Assembly: GCA_021292105.1 (NCBI GenBank)
Contig: CM037863.1
Span: 12,856,546 to 12,920,545, forward strand
Length of the DNA: 64,000 nt
Direction of reading: 5' to 3'
Origin: Anadara kagoshimensis
Lineage: Eukaryota > Mollusca > Bivalvia > Arcoida > Arcidae
Positions 1-14,400 of this stretch are shown in pieces; position 1 is the first letter of the stretch; each line of letters begins with the position of its first letter. A program made the translations under genes and the position numbers. The notes beneath the pieces are model-generated. The model was given only the letters and a program-made list of their open reading frames with translations. It did no database searches and was not told where the DNA came from.

Positions 1-3000
1 CTGTCTTTTTGCTTTAGGTTAAGTACCACATACTACAGTACAGTAATGACATGGTGTGTATCTGACTTCTGGCTTTAGGTTAAGTACCACATACTACAGT
101 ACAGTGGTGACATAGTGTGTATCTGTCTTCTGACTTTAGGTTAAGTACTACATACTACAGTACAGTGGTGACATGGTGTGTATCTGTCTTTTTGCTTTAG
201 GTTAAGTACCACATACTACAGTACAGTGGTAACATAGAGTGTATCTGTCTTCTGGCTTTATGTTAAGTACCACATACTACAGTACAGTGGTGACATATTG
301 TTTATCTGTCTTTTTGCTTTAGGTAAAGTACCACATACTACAGTACAATGGTGACATGGTGTGTATCTGTCTTCTGACTTTAGGTTAAGTACCACATACT
401 ACAGTACAGTGATGACATATTGTGTATCTGTCTTCTGGCTTTATGTTAAGTACCAAATACTACAGTACAGTGGTGACATATTGTGTATCTGTCTTTTTGC
501 TTTAGGTTAAGTACCACATGCTACAGTACAGTAATGACATGGTGTGTATCTGTCTTCTGGCTTTAGGTTAAGTACCACATACTACAGTACAGTGATGACA
601 TATTGTGTATCTGTCTTTTTGCTTTAGGTTAAGTACCACACTTACAGTACAGTGGTGACATGGTGTATACCTGTCTTCTAGCTTTAGGTTAAGTACCACA
701 TTCTACAATACAGTGATGACATGGTGTGTATCTGTGTATTCTGGCTTTAGGTTAAGTACCACGCACTACAGCACAGTGATGACATGGTGTGTATCTGTCT
801 TCTGACTTTAGGTTAAGTACCACATACTACAGTACAGTGGTAACATATTGTGTATCTGTCTTTTTGCTTTAGGTTAAGTACCACATGCTACAGTACAGTA
901 ATGACATGGTGTGTATCTGTCCTCTGGCTTTAGGTTAAGTAGCACATATTACATTACAGTGGTGACATGTTGTGTTTCTGTCTTCTGGCTTTAAGTTAAG
1001 TACCACATACTACAGTACAGTGGTGACATATTGTGAATGTCTTTTTGCTTTAGATTAAGTACCACATTCTACAGTACAGTGGTGACATGGTGTGTATCTG
1101 TCTTCTAGCTTTAGGGTTAGTATTGCATACTACATTACAGTAGTGGCATAGTGTGTATCAGTACAACACATTACAGTGGTGATATGGTGTGTATCTGTCT
1201 TCTACCACATACTACATTACAGTGGTGACATAGCGTGTATCTACCTTCTAACTTTAGGTTAAGTTCCACACACTACAGTACAGTTGTGACATAGTGTGTA
1301 TCTGTCTTCTAGCTTTAGGGTTAGTATTGCATACTACATTACAGTAGTGGCATAGTGTGTATCAGTACAACACATTACAGTGGTGATATGGTGTGTATCT
1401 GTCTTCTACCACATACTACATTACAGTGGTGACATAGCGTGTATCTACCTTCTAACTTTAGGTTAAGTTCCACACACTACAGTACAGTGATGACATAGTG
1501 TGTATCTGTCTTCTAGCTTTAGGGTAAGTATCACATACTACATTACATTTGTGGCATAGTGTGTATCTGTCTTCTAGCTTTAGGTTAAGTACCACATGCT
1601 ACAGTACAGTAATGACATGGTGTGTATCTATCTCCTGCCTTTAGGTTAAGTACCGCATACTACAGTACAGTGGTGACATATTGTGTATCTGTCTTTTGCT
1701 TTAGTTTAAGTACCACATACTACAGTTCAATGGTGACATGGTGTGTATCTTTTTTTTGCTTTAGGTAAAGTACCACATACTACAGTACAGTGGTGACATT
1801 GTGTGTATCTGTCTTTTTGCTTTAGGTTAAGTACCACATACTACAGTACAGTGGTGATATGGTGTGTATCTGTCTTCTGGCTTTAGGTTAAGTACCATAT
1901 ACTACAGTACAGTGGTGACATATTGTGTATCTGTCTTTTTGCTTTAGGTTTAGTACCACACATTACAGTACAGTTGTGACATAGTGTGTATCTGTCTTCT
2001 GGCTTTAGGTTAAGTACCACGCACTAAAGTACAGTGGTGATATGGTGTGTATCTGTCTTGTAGCTGTAGGTTAAGTACCACATACTACAGTACAGTGGTA
2101 ACAAAGTGTGTATCTGTCTTCTTGCTTTAGGTTAAGTACCACACATTACAGTACAGTGGTGACATAGTGTGAATCTGTCTTCTGGCTTTAGTTTAAGTAC
2201 CACAGACTACATTACAGTCACTGTGGTGATATAGTGTGTATCTGTCTTCTGGCTTTAGGTTAAGTACCACACACTACAGTACGTGGTGACATAGTGTATC
2301 TGTCTTCTAGCTTTAGGTTAAGTACCACATGCTACAGTACAGTGGTGACATTGGTTGTATCTGTCTTCTGACTTTAGGTTAAGTACCACATACTTCATTA
2401 CAGTGGTGATATAGTGTGTATCTGTCTTTCGCTTTAGGTTAAGTACCACACACTACAGTGCAGTGATGGCATGGTGTGTATCTGTCTTCTGGCTTTAGGT
2501 TAAGTACCACGCACTACAGCACAGTGATGACAAGGTGTGTATCTGTCTTCTGACTTTAGGTTAAGTACCACATACTACAGTACAGTGGTGACATATTGTG
2601 TATCTGTCTTTTTGCTTTAGGTTAAGTACCACATACTACAGTACAGTAATGACATGGTGTGTATCTGTCTTCTGACTTTAGGTTAAGTACCACACACTAC
2701 AGTACAGTGGTGACATATTGTGTATCTGTTTTTTTGCTTTAGGTAAGTACCACATACTACAGTACAGTGGTGACATATTGTGTATCTGTCTTTTTGCTTT
2801 AGGTTAAGTACCACATACTACAGTACAGTAATGACATGGTGTGTATCTGACTTCTGGCTTTAGGTTAAGTACCACATACTACAGTACAGTGGTGACATAG
2901 TGTGTATCTGTCTTCTGACTTTAGGTTAAGTACCACATACTACAGTACAGTGGTGACATGGTGTGTATCTGTCTTTTTGCTTTAGGTTAAGTACCACATA

Positions 3001-5279
3001 CTACAGTACAGTGGTGACATAGTGTGTATCTGTCTTCTGGCTTTATGTTGAGTACCACATACTACAGTACAGTGGTGACATATTGTTTATCTGTCTTTTT
3101 GCTTTAGGTAAAGTACCACATACTACAGTACAATGGTGACATGGTGTGTATCTGTCTTCTGGCTTTAGGTTAAGTACCACATACTACAGTACAGTGGTGA
3201 CATATTGTGTATCTGTCTTTTTGCTTTAGGTTAAGTACCACATACTACAGTACAGTGGTGACATAGTGTGTATCTGTCTTCTGACTTTAGGTTAAGTACC
3301 ACATACTACAGTACAGTGATGACATATTGTGTATCTGTCTTCTGGCTTTATGTTAAGTACCACATACTACAGTACAGTGGTGATATATTGTGTATCTGTC
3401 TTTTTGCTTTAGGTTAAGTACCACATGCTACAGTACAGTAATGACATGGTGTGTATCTGTCTTCTGGCTTTAGGTTAAGTACCACATACTACAGTACAGT
3501 GGTGACATATTGTGTATCTGTCTTTTTGCTTTAGGTTAAGTACCACACATTACAGTACAGTGGTGACATAGTGTGTATCTGCCTTCTGACTTTAGGTTAA
3601 GTACCACATACTACAGTACAGTGGTGACATATTGTGTATCTGTCTTCTGGCTTTAGGTTAAGTACCACATACTACAGTACAGTGATGACATGGTGTGTAT
3701 CTGTCTTCTGGCTTTAGGTTAAGTACCACATACTACAGTACAGTGGTGACATAGTGTCTATCTGTCTTCTAGCTTGAGGTTAAGTACTACATACTACAGT
3801 ACAGTGGTGACATATTGTGTAGCTGTCTTCTGGCTTTAGGTTAAGTACCACATACTACAGTACAGTGATGACATGGTGTGTATCTGTCTTCTGACTTTAG
3901 GTTAAGTACCATATACTACAGTACAATGGTGACATAGTGTGGATCTGTCTTCTAGCTTTAGGTTAAGTACCACATACTACAGCACAGTGGTAACATAGTG
4001 TGTATCTGTCTTCTATCTTTAGGGTAACTACCACATACTACATTACAGTACAGTGATGACATAGTGTGTATCTGTCTTCTGACTTTAGGTTAATTACCAC
4101 AGACTACATTACAGTAATGACATGGTGTGTATCTATCTCCTGCCTTTAGGTTAAGTACCACAAACTACAGTACAGTGGTGACATAGTGTGTATCTGTCTT
4201 CTGGCTTTAGGTTAATTACCACAGACTACATTACAGTAATGACATGGTGTGTATCTATCTCCTGCCTTTAGGTTAAGTACCACATACTACAGTACAGTGG
4301 TGACATAGTGTGTATCTGTCTTCTGGCTTTAGGTTAAGTTCCATATACTACAGTACAGTGGTGACATAGTGTGTATCTGTCTTCTAGCTTTAGGGTAAGT
4401 ACCACATACTACAGTACAGTGATGACATATTGTGTATCTGTCTTCTGGCTTTAGGTTAAGTACCACATTCTACAGTACAGTGGTGACATGGTGTGTTTCT
4501 GTCTTTTGGCTTTAGGTTTTTCTAGCTTTAGGTTAAGTACCACATTCTACAATACAGTGGTGACATGGTGTGTATCTGTGTATTCTGGCTTTAGGTTAAG
4601 TACCACGTACTACAGCACAGTGATGACATGGTGTGTATCTGTCTTCTGACTTTAGGTTAAGTACCACATACTACAGTACAGTGGTAACATATTGTGTATC
4701 TGTCTTTTTGCTTTAGGTTAAGTACCACATGCTACAGTACAGTAATGACATGGTGTGTATCTGTCCTCTGGCTTTAGATTAAGTACCACATTCTACAGTA
4801 CAGTGGTGACATGGTGTGTTTCTGTCTTTTGGCTTTAAGTTAAGTACCACATACTACAGTACAGTGGTGACATATTGTGAATGCCTTTTTGCTTTAGGTT
4901 AAGTACCACATTGTACAGTACAGTGGTGACATATTGTGAATGCCTTTTTGCTTTAGGTTAAGTACCACATTGTACAGTACAGTGGTGACATGGTGTGTAT
5001 CTGTCGTTTTGCTTTAGTTTAAGTACCCCATACTACAGCACAGTGGTAACATAGTGTGTATCTGTCTTCTATCTTTAGGGTAACTACCACATACTGGCTT
5101 TAGGTTAAGTACCACGTACTACAGTACAGTGATGACATGGTGTGTATCTGTCTTCTGGCTTTAGGTTAAGTACCACATACTACAGTACAGTGGTGACATA
5201 GTGTGTATCTGTCTTCTAGCTTGAGGTTAAGTACTACATACTACAGTACAGTGGTGAAATATTGTGTAGCTGTCTTCTG

Positions 5280-7366
5280 GCTTTAGGTTAAGTACCACAT
5301 ACTACAGTACAGTGATGACATATTGTGTAGCTGTCTTCTAGCTTTAGGTTAAGTACCACATACTACAGTACAATGGTAACATAGTGTGTATCTGTCTTCT
5401 ATCTTTAGGGTAACTACCACATACTACATTACAGTACAGTGATGACATAGTGTGTATCTGTCTTCTGACTTTAGGTTAATTACCACAGACTACATTACAG
5501 TAATGACATGGTGTGTATCTATCTCCTGCCTTTAGGTTAAGTACCACAAACTACAGTATAGTGGTGACATAGTGTGTATCTGTTTTTGGCTTTAGGTTAA
5601 TTACCACAGACTACATTACAGTAATGACATGGTGTGTATCTATCTCCTGCCTTTAGGTTAAGTACCACATACTACAGTACAGTGGTGACATAGTGTGTAT
5701 CTGTCTTCTGGCTTTAGGTTAAGTTCCATATACTACAGTACAGTGGTGACATAGTGTGTATCTGTCTTCTAGCTTTAGGGTAAGTACCACATACTTCAGT
5801 ACAGTGATGACATATTGTGTATCTGTCTTCTGGCTTTAGGTTAAGTACCACATTCTACAGTACAGTGGTGACATGGTGTGTTTCTGTCTTTTGGCTTTAG
5901 GTTTTTCTAGCTTTAGGTTAAGAACCACATTCTACAATACAACGGTGACATGGTGTGTATCTGTGTATTCTGGCTTTAGGTTAAGTACCACGCACTACAG
6001 CACAGTGATGACATGGTGTGTATCTGTCTTCTGACTTAATTTAGGTTAAGTACCACATACTACAGTACAGTGGTAACATATTGTGTATCTGTCTTTTTGC
6101 TTTAGGTTAAGTACCACATGCTACAGTACAGTAATGACATGGTGTGTATCTGTCCTCTGGCTTTAGGTTAAGTAGCACATATTACATTACAGTGGTGACA
6201 TGTTGTGTTTCTGTCTTCTGGCTTTAAGTTAAGTACCACATACTACAGTACAGTGGTGACATATTGTGAATGTCTTTTTGCTTTAGGTTAAGTACCACAT
6301 TCTACAGTACAGTGGTGACATGGTGTGTATCTGTCTTCTGGCTTTAGGTTAAGTACCACATACTACATTACAGTGGTGACATGGTGTGTATCTACCTTCT
6401 AACTTTAGGTTAAGTTCCACACACTACAGTACAGTTGTGACATAGTGTGTATCTGTCTTCTAGCTTTAGGGTTAGTATTGCATACTACATTACAGTAGTG
6501 GCATAGTGTGTATCAGTACAACACATTACAGTGGTGATATGGTGTGTGTCTTCTTCCACATACTACAGTACAGTGGTGACATAGTGTGTATCTGTCTTCT
6601 GGCTTTAGGTTAAGTACCACATACTACAGTACAGTGGTGGCATGGTGTGTATCTGTCTTTTGACATGGTGTCTATCTATCTTCTGGATTTAGGTCAAGTA
6701 CCACATACTACAGTACAGTGGTTACATGGTGTGTATCTGTCTTTTTGCTTTAGTTTAAGTACTACATTCTACAGTACAGTGGTTACATGGTGTGTATCTG
6801 TCTTTTTGCTTTAGTTTAAGTACCACATTCTACAGTACAGTGGTTACATGGTGTGTATCTGTCTTTTTGCTTTAGTTGAAGTACCACATACTACAGTACA
6901 GTGGTTACATGGTGTGTATCTGTCTTTTTGCTTTAGGTTAAGTACCACATACTACAGTACAGTGGTGACATAGTGTGTATCTGTCTTCTGGCTTTATGTT
7001 AAGTACCACATACTTCAGTACAGTGGTGACATATTGTGTATCTGTCTTTTTGCTTTAGGTTAAGTACCACATACTACAGTACAGTGGTGACATGGTGTGT
7101 GTCTGTCTTCTGGCTTTAGGTTAAGTACCACATGCTACAGTACAGTAATGACATGGTGTGTATCTGTATCTGTCAGAAGACAGATACACACCATGTCATC
7201 ACTGTATTGTAGAATGTGAAACTTAACCTAAAGCCAGAAGACAGATACACACCATATCATTACTGTACTGTAGCATGTGGTACTTATCTGTCTTCTGGCT
7301 TTATGTTAAGTACCACATACTACAGTACAGTGGTGACATATTGTGTATCTGTCTTTTTGCTCTAGG
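5280..7366 (+). repeat. Higher-order satellite block, copy 1
   Basis: The order of monomer variants here repeats at an offset of 4217 bp (about 69 monomers). Examples are GTGTAGCTGTCTTCTAG at about 5325 and 9542, the shortened junction GTTTTTCTAGC at 5901 and 10119, and GTCTTTTGACATGG at 6655 and 10872. Left of about 5280 the two copies stop matching. This copy alone carries the inverted insert at 7174-7286, which reduces the offset after it to 4093. Confidence 0.75.
7174..7286 (-). repeat. Inverted satellite segment (fold-back copy)
   Basis: These 113 bases are the exact reverse complement of 7368-7480, with 81 bases between the arms. They include two private variants of that stretch, GATATGGTGTG and AGTTTCACATTC. 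All other monomers in the array run in one direction. The paralogous blocks at about 11385 and 14125 read straight through this point, so about 124 bp was inserted here. Confidence 0.93.
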
Positions 7367-9496
7367 TTAAGTACCACATGCTACAGTACAGTAATGATAT
7401 GGTGTGTATCTGTCTTCTGGCTTTAGGTTAAGTTTCACATTCTACAATACAGTGATGACATGGTGTGTATCTGTCTTCTGACTTTAGGTTAAGTACCACA
7501 TACTACAGTACAGTGGTGACATACTGTGTATCTGTCTTCTGGCTTTAGGTTAAGTACCACACACTACAGCACAGTGATGACATGGTGTGTATCTGTCTTC
7601 TGACTTTAGGTTAAGTACCACATACTACAGTACAATGGTGACATAGTGTGAATCTGTCTTCTGGCTTTAGGTTAAGTACCATATACTACAGTACAGTGGT
7701 GACATAGTGTGTATCTGTCTTCTAGCTTTAGGGTAAGTATCACATACTACATTACAGTGATGACATAGTGTGTATCTGTCTTCTGGCTTTAGGTTAAGTA
7801 CCACATGCTACAGTACAGTAATGACATGGTGTGTATCTATCTCCTGCCTTTAGGTTAAGTACCGCATACTACAGTACAGTGGTGACATATTGTGTATCTG
7901 TCTTTTTGCTTTAGTTTAAGTACCACATACTACAGTTCAATGGTGACATGGTGTGTATCTTTCTTTTTGCTTTAGGTAAAGTACCACATACTACAGTACA
8001 GTGGTGACATTGTGTGTATCTGTCTTTTTGCTTTAGGTTAAGTACCACATACTACAGTACAGTGGTGATATGGTGTGTATCTGTCTTCTGGCTTTAGGTT
8101 AAGTACCATATACTACAGTACAGTGGTGACATATTGTGTATCTGTCTTTTTGCTTTAGGTTTAGTACCACACATTACAGTACAGTTGGGACATAGTGTGT
8201 ATCTGTCTTCTGGCTTTAGGTTAAGTACCACGCACTAAAGTACAGTGGTGATATGGTGTGTATCTGTCTTGTAGCTGTAGGTTAAGTACCACATACTACA
8301 GTACAGTGGTAACAAATCGTGTATCTGTCTTCTTGCTTTAGGTTAAGTACCACACATTACAGTACAGTGGTGACATAGTGTGAATCTGTCTTCTGGCTTT
8401 AGTTTAAGTACCACAGACTACATTACAGTCACTGTGGTGATATAGTGTGTATCTGTCTTCTGGCTTTAGGTTAAGTACCACACACTACAGTACCGTGGTG
8501 ACATAGTGTGTATCTGTCTTCTAGCTTTAGGTTAAGTACCACATACTACAGTACAGTGGTGACATGGGGTGTATCTGTCTTCTGACTTTAGGTTAAGTAC
8601 CACATACTTCATTACAGTGGTGATATAGTGTGTATCTGTCTTTCGCTTTAGGTTAAGTACCACACACTACAGTGCAGTGATGGCATGGTGTGTATCTGTC
8701 TTCTGGCTTTAGGTTAAGTACCACGCACTACAGCACAGTGATGACAAGGTGTGTATCTGTCTTCTGACTTTAGGTTAAGTACCACATACTACAGTACAGT
8801 GGTGACATATTGTGTATCTGTCTTTTTGCTTTAGGTTAAGTACCACATACTACAGTACAGTAATGACATGGTGTGTATCTGTCTTCTGACTTTAGGTTAA
8901 GTACCACACACTACAGTACAGTGGTGACATGGTGTGTATCTGTTTTTGCTTTAGGTTAAGTACCACATACTACAGTACAGTGGTGACATATTGTTTATCT
9001 GTCTTTTTGCTTTAAGTAAAGTACCACATACTACAGAACAATGGTGACATGGTGTGTATCTGTCTTCTGGCTTTAGGTTAAGTACCACATACTACAATAC
9101 AGTGATGACATAGTGTGTATCTGTCTTCTGACTTTAGGTTAAGTACCACATACTACAGTACAGTGATGACATATTGTGTATCTGTCTTCTGGCTTTATGT
9201 TAAGTACCACATACTACAGTACAGTGGTGACATATTGTGTATCTGTCTTTTTGCTTTAGGTTAAGTACCACATGCTACAGTACAGTAATGACATGGTGTG
9301 TATCTGTCTTCTGGCTTTAGGTTAAGTACCACATACTACAGTATAGTGGTGACATATTGTGTATCTGTCTTTTTGCTTTAGGTTAAGTACCACACATTAC
9401 AGTACAGTGGTGACATAGTGTGTATCTGTCTTCTGACTTTAGGTTAAGTACCACATACTACAGTACAGTGGTGACATATTGTGTAGCTGTCTTCTG

Positions 9497-11459
9497 GCTT
9501 TAGGTTAAGTACCACATACTACAGTACAGTGATGACATATTGTGTAGCTGTCTTCTAGCTTTAGGTTAAGTACCACATACTACAGTACAATGGTAACATA
9601 GTGTGTATCTGTCTTCTATCTTTAGGGTAACTACCACATACTACATTACAGTACAGTGATGACATAGTGTGTATCTGTCTTCTGACTTTAGGTTAATTAC
9701 CACAGACTACATTACAGTAATGACATGGTGTGTATCTATCTCCTGCCTTTAGGTTAAGTACCACAAACTACAGTACAGTGGTGACATAGTGTGTATCTGT
9801 CTTTTGGCTTTAGGTTAATTACCACAGACTACATTACAGTAATGACATGGTGTGTATCTATCTCCTGCCTTTAGGTTAAGTACCACATACTACAGTACAG
9901 TGGTGACATAGTGTGTATCTGTCTTCTGGCTTTAGGTTAAGTTCCATATACTACAGTACAGTGGTGACATAGTGTGTATCTGTCTTCTAGCTTTAGGGTA
10001 AGTACCACATACTTCAGTACAGTGATGACATATTGTGTATCTGTCTTCTGGCTTTAGGTTAAGTACCACATTCTACAGTACAGTGGTGACATGGTGTGTT
10101 TCTGTCTTTTGGCTTTAGGTTTTTCTAGCTTTAGGTTAAGTACCACATTCTACAATACAACGGTGACATGGTATGTATCTGTGTATTCTGGCTTTAGGTT
10201 AAGTACCACGCACTACAGCACAGTGATGACATGGTGTGTATCTGTCTTCTGACTTAATTTAGGTTAAGTACCACATACTACAGTACAGTGGTAACATATT
10301 GTGTATCTGTCTTTTTGCTTTAGGTTAAGTACCACATGCTACAGTACAGTAATGACATGGTGTGTATCTGTCCTCTGGCTTTAGGTTAAGTAGCACATAT
10401 TACATTACAGTGGTGACATGTTGTGTTTCTGTCTTCTGGCTTTAAGTTAAGTACCACATACTACAGTACAGTGGTGACATATTGTGAATGTCTTTTTGCT
10501 TTAGGTTAAGTACCACATTCTACAGTACAGTGGTGACATGATGTGTATCTGTCTTCTGGCTTTAGGTTAAGTACCACATACTACATTACAGTGGTGACAT
10601 GGTGTGTATCTACCTTCTAACTTTAGGTTAGTTCCACACACTACAGTACAGTTGTGACATAGTGTGTATCTGTCTTCTAGCTTTAGGGTTAGTATTGCAT
10701 ACTACATTACAGTAGTGGCATAGTATGTATCAGTACAACACATTACAGTGGTGATATGGTGTGTGTCTTCTTCCACATACTACAGTACAGTGGTGACATA
10801 GTGTGTATCTGTCTTCTGGCTTTAGGTTAAGTACCACATACTACAGTACAGTGGTGGCATGGTGTGTATCAGTCTTTTGACATGGTGTCTATCTATCTTC
10901 TGGATTTAGGTCAAGTACCACATACTACAGTACAGTGGTTACATGGTGTGTATCTGTCTTTTTGCTTTAGTTTAAGTACTACATTCTACAGTACAGTGGT
11001 TACATGGTGTGTATCTGTCTTTTTGCTTTAGTTTAAGTACCACATTCTACAGTACAGTGGTTACATGGTGTGTATCTGTCTTTTTGCTTTAGTTGAAGTA
11101 CCACATACTACAGTACAGTGGTTACATGGTGTGTATCTGTCTTTTTGCTTTAGGTTAAGTACCACATACTACAGTACAGTGGTGACATAGTGTGTATCTG
11201 TCTTCTGGCTTTATGTTAAGTACCACATACTACAGTACAGTGGTGACATATTGTGTATCTGTCTTTTTGCTTTAGGTTAAGTACCACATACTACAGTACA
11301 GTGGTGACATGGTGTGTGTCTGTCTTCTGGCTTTAGGTTAAGTACCACATGCTACAGTACAGTAATGACATGGTGTGTATCTGTCTTCTGGCTTTATGTT
11401 AAGTACCACATACTACAGTACAGTGGTGACATATTGTGTATCTGTCTTTTTGCTCTAGG
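9497..11459 (+). repeat. Higher-order satellite block, copy 2
   Basis: This is the partner of 5280-7366, matching variant by variant without the inverted insert. Its right part, from about 10660 to 11900, matches again at about 13400-14640 at an offset of 2739 bp (GTCTTTTGACATGG at 10872 and 13611; the TTTTAGCTG variant near 11570 and 14309). A further partial match lies near 18628. Confidence 0.7.
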
Positions 11460-14400
11460 TTAAGTACCACACATTACAGTACAGTGGTGACATAGTGTGT
11501 ATCTGTCTTCTGGCTTTAGGTTAAGTACCACGCACTACAGTACAGTGGTGATATGGTGTGTATCTGTCTTTTAGCTGTAGGTTAAGTACCACATACTACA
11601 GTACAGTGGTACCAAAGTGTGTATCTGTCTTCTTGCTTTAGGTTAAGTACCACACATTACAGTACAGTGGTGACATAGTGTGAATCTGTCTTCTGGCTTT
11701 AGGTTAAGTACCACATACTACATTATAGTGGTGATATAGTGTGTATCTGTCTTTGGCTTTAGGTTAAGTACCACACACTTCAGTGCAGTGATGGCATGGT
11801 GTGTATCTGTCTTCTGACTTTAGGTTAAGTACCACATACTACAGTACAGTGGTGACATGGGGTGTATCTGTCTTCTGACTTTAGGTTAAGTACCACATAC
11901 TACAGTACAGTGGTGACATGTGTGTATCTGTCTTTTTGCTTTAGGTTAAGTACCACATACTACAGTACAGTGGTGACATAGTGTGAATCTGTCTTCTGGC
12001 TTTAGGTTAAGTACCACGCACTACAGCACAGTGGTAACATATTGTGTATCTGTCTTTTTGCTTTAGGTTAAGTACCACATGCTACAGTACAGTAATGACA
12101 TGGTGTGTATCTGTCCTCTGGCTTTAGGTTAAGTACCACATTCTACAGTACAGTAGTGACATGGTGTGTTTCTGTCTTTTGGCTTTAAGTTAAGTACCAC
12201 ATACTACAGTACAGTGGTGACATATTGTGAATGCCTTTTTGCTTTAGGTTAAGTACCACATTGTACAGTACAGTGGTGACATGGTGTGTATCTGTCGTTT
12301 TGCTTTAGTTTAAGTACCCCACACTATAGTACAGTGGTGACATAGTGTGTATCTGTCTTCTAGCTTTAGGGTAAGTATCACATACTACATTACATTTGTG
12401 GCATAGTGTGTATCTGTCTTTTTGCTCTAGGTTAAGTACCACACATTACAGTACAGTGGTGACATAGTGTGTATCTGTCTTCTGGCTTTATGTTAAGTAC
12501 CACGCACTACAGTACAGTGGTGATATGGTGTGTATCTGTCTTGTAGCTGTAGGTTAAGTACCACATACTACAGTACAGTGGTAACAAAGTGTGTATCTGT
12601 CTTCTTGCTTTAGGTTAAGTACCACACATTACAGTACAGTGGTGACATAGTGTGTATCTGTCTTTGGCTTTAGGCTAAGTACCACACACTACAGTGCAGT
12701 GATGGCATGATGTGTATCTGTCTTCTAGCTTTAGGGTAAGTATCACATACTACATTACATTTGTGGCATAGTGTGTATCTGTCTACTAGCTTTAGGTTAA
12801 GTACCACACATTACAGTACAGTGGTGACATGGTGTATACCTGTCTTCTAGCTTTAGGTTAAGTACCACATTCTACAATACAGTGGTGACATGGTGTGTAT
12901 CTGTGTATTCTGGCTTTAGGTTAAGTACCACACACTACAGCACAGTGATGACATGGTGTGTATCTGTCTTCTGACTTTAGGTTAAGTACCACATACTACA
13001 GTACAGTGGTAACATATTGTGTATCTGTCTTTTTGCTTTAGGTTAAGTACCACATGCTACAGTACAGTAATGACATGGTGTGTATCTGTCCTCTGGCTTT
13101 AGGTTAAGTAGCACATATTACAGTACAGTGGTGACATATTGTGAATGTCTTTTTGCTTTAGGTTAAGTACCACATTCTACAGTACAGTGGTGACATGGTG
13201 TGTATCTGTCTTCTAGCTTTAGGGTTAGTATTGCATACTACATTACAGTAGTGGCATAGTGTGTATCAGTACAACACATTACAGTGGTGATATGGTGTGT
13301 ATCTGTCTTCTACCACATACTACATTACAGTGATGACATAGCGTGTATCTACCTTCTAACTTTAGGTTAAGTTCCACACACTACAGTACAGTTGTGACAT
13401 AGTGTGTATCTGTCTTCTAGCTTTAGGGTTAGTATTGCATACTACATTACAGTAGTGGCATAGTGTGTATCAGTACAACACATTACAGTGGTGATATGTG
13501 TGTGTCTTCTTCCACATACTACAGTACAGTGGTAACATAGTGTGTATCTGTCTTCTGGCTTTAGGTTAAGTACCACATACTACAGTACAGTGGTGGCATG
13601 GTGTGTATCTGTCTTTTGACATGGTGTCTATCTATCTTCTGGATTTAGGTCAAGTACCACATACTACAGTACAGTGGTTACATGGTGTGTATCTGTCTTT
13701 TTGCTTTAGTTTAAGTACTACATTCTACAGTACAGTGGTTACATGGTGTGTATCTGTCTTTTGCTTTAGTTTAAGTACCACATTCTACAGTACAGTGGTT
13801 ACATGGTGTGTATCTGTCTTTTTGCTTTAGTTGAAGTACCACATACTACAGTACAGTGGTTACATGGTGTGTATCTGTCTTTTTGCTTTAGGTTAAGTAC
13901 CACATACTACAGTACAGTGGTGACATAGTGTGTATCTGTCTTCTGGCTTTATGTTAAGTACCACATACTACAGTACAGTGGTGACATATTGTGTATCTGT
14001 CTTTTTGCTTTAGGTTAAGTACCACATACTACAGTACAGTGGTGACATGGTGTGTGTCTGTCTTCTGGCTTTAGGTTAAGTACCACATGCTACAGTACAG
14101 TAATGACATGGTGTGTATCTGTCTTCTGGCTTTATGTTAAGTACCACATACTACAGTACAGTGGTGACATATTGTGTATCTGTCTTTTTGCTCTAGGTTA
14201 AGTACCACACATTACAGTACAGTGGTGACATAGTGTGTATCTGTCTTCTGGCTTTAGGTTAAGTACCACGCACTACAGTACAGTGGTGATATGGTGTGTA
14301 TCTGTCTTTTAGCTGCAGGTTAAGTACCACATACTACAGTACAGTGGTAACAAAGTGTGTATCTGTCTTCTTGCTTTAGGTTAAGTACCACACATTACAG

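Noticed and set aside
13603-13830. 75-codon plus-strand frame in the satellite
   Set aside because: It is a translation of 61-bp monomers; the repeated STTFYSTVVTWCVS wording only reflects the tandem units.
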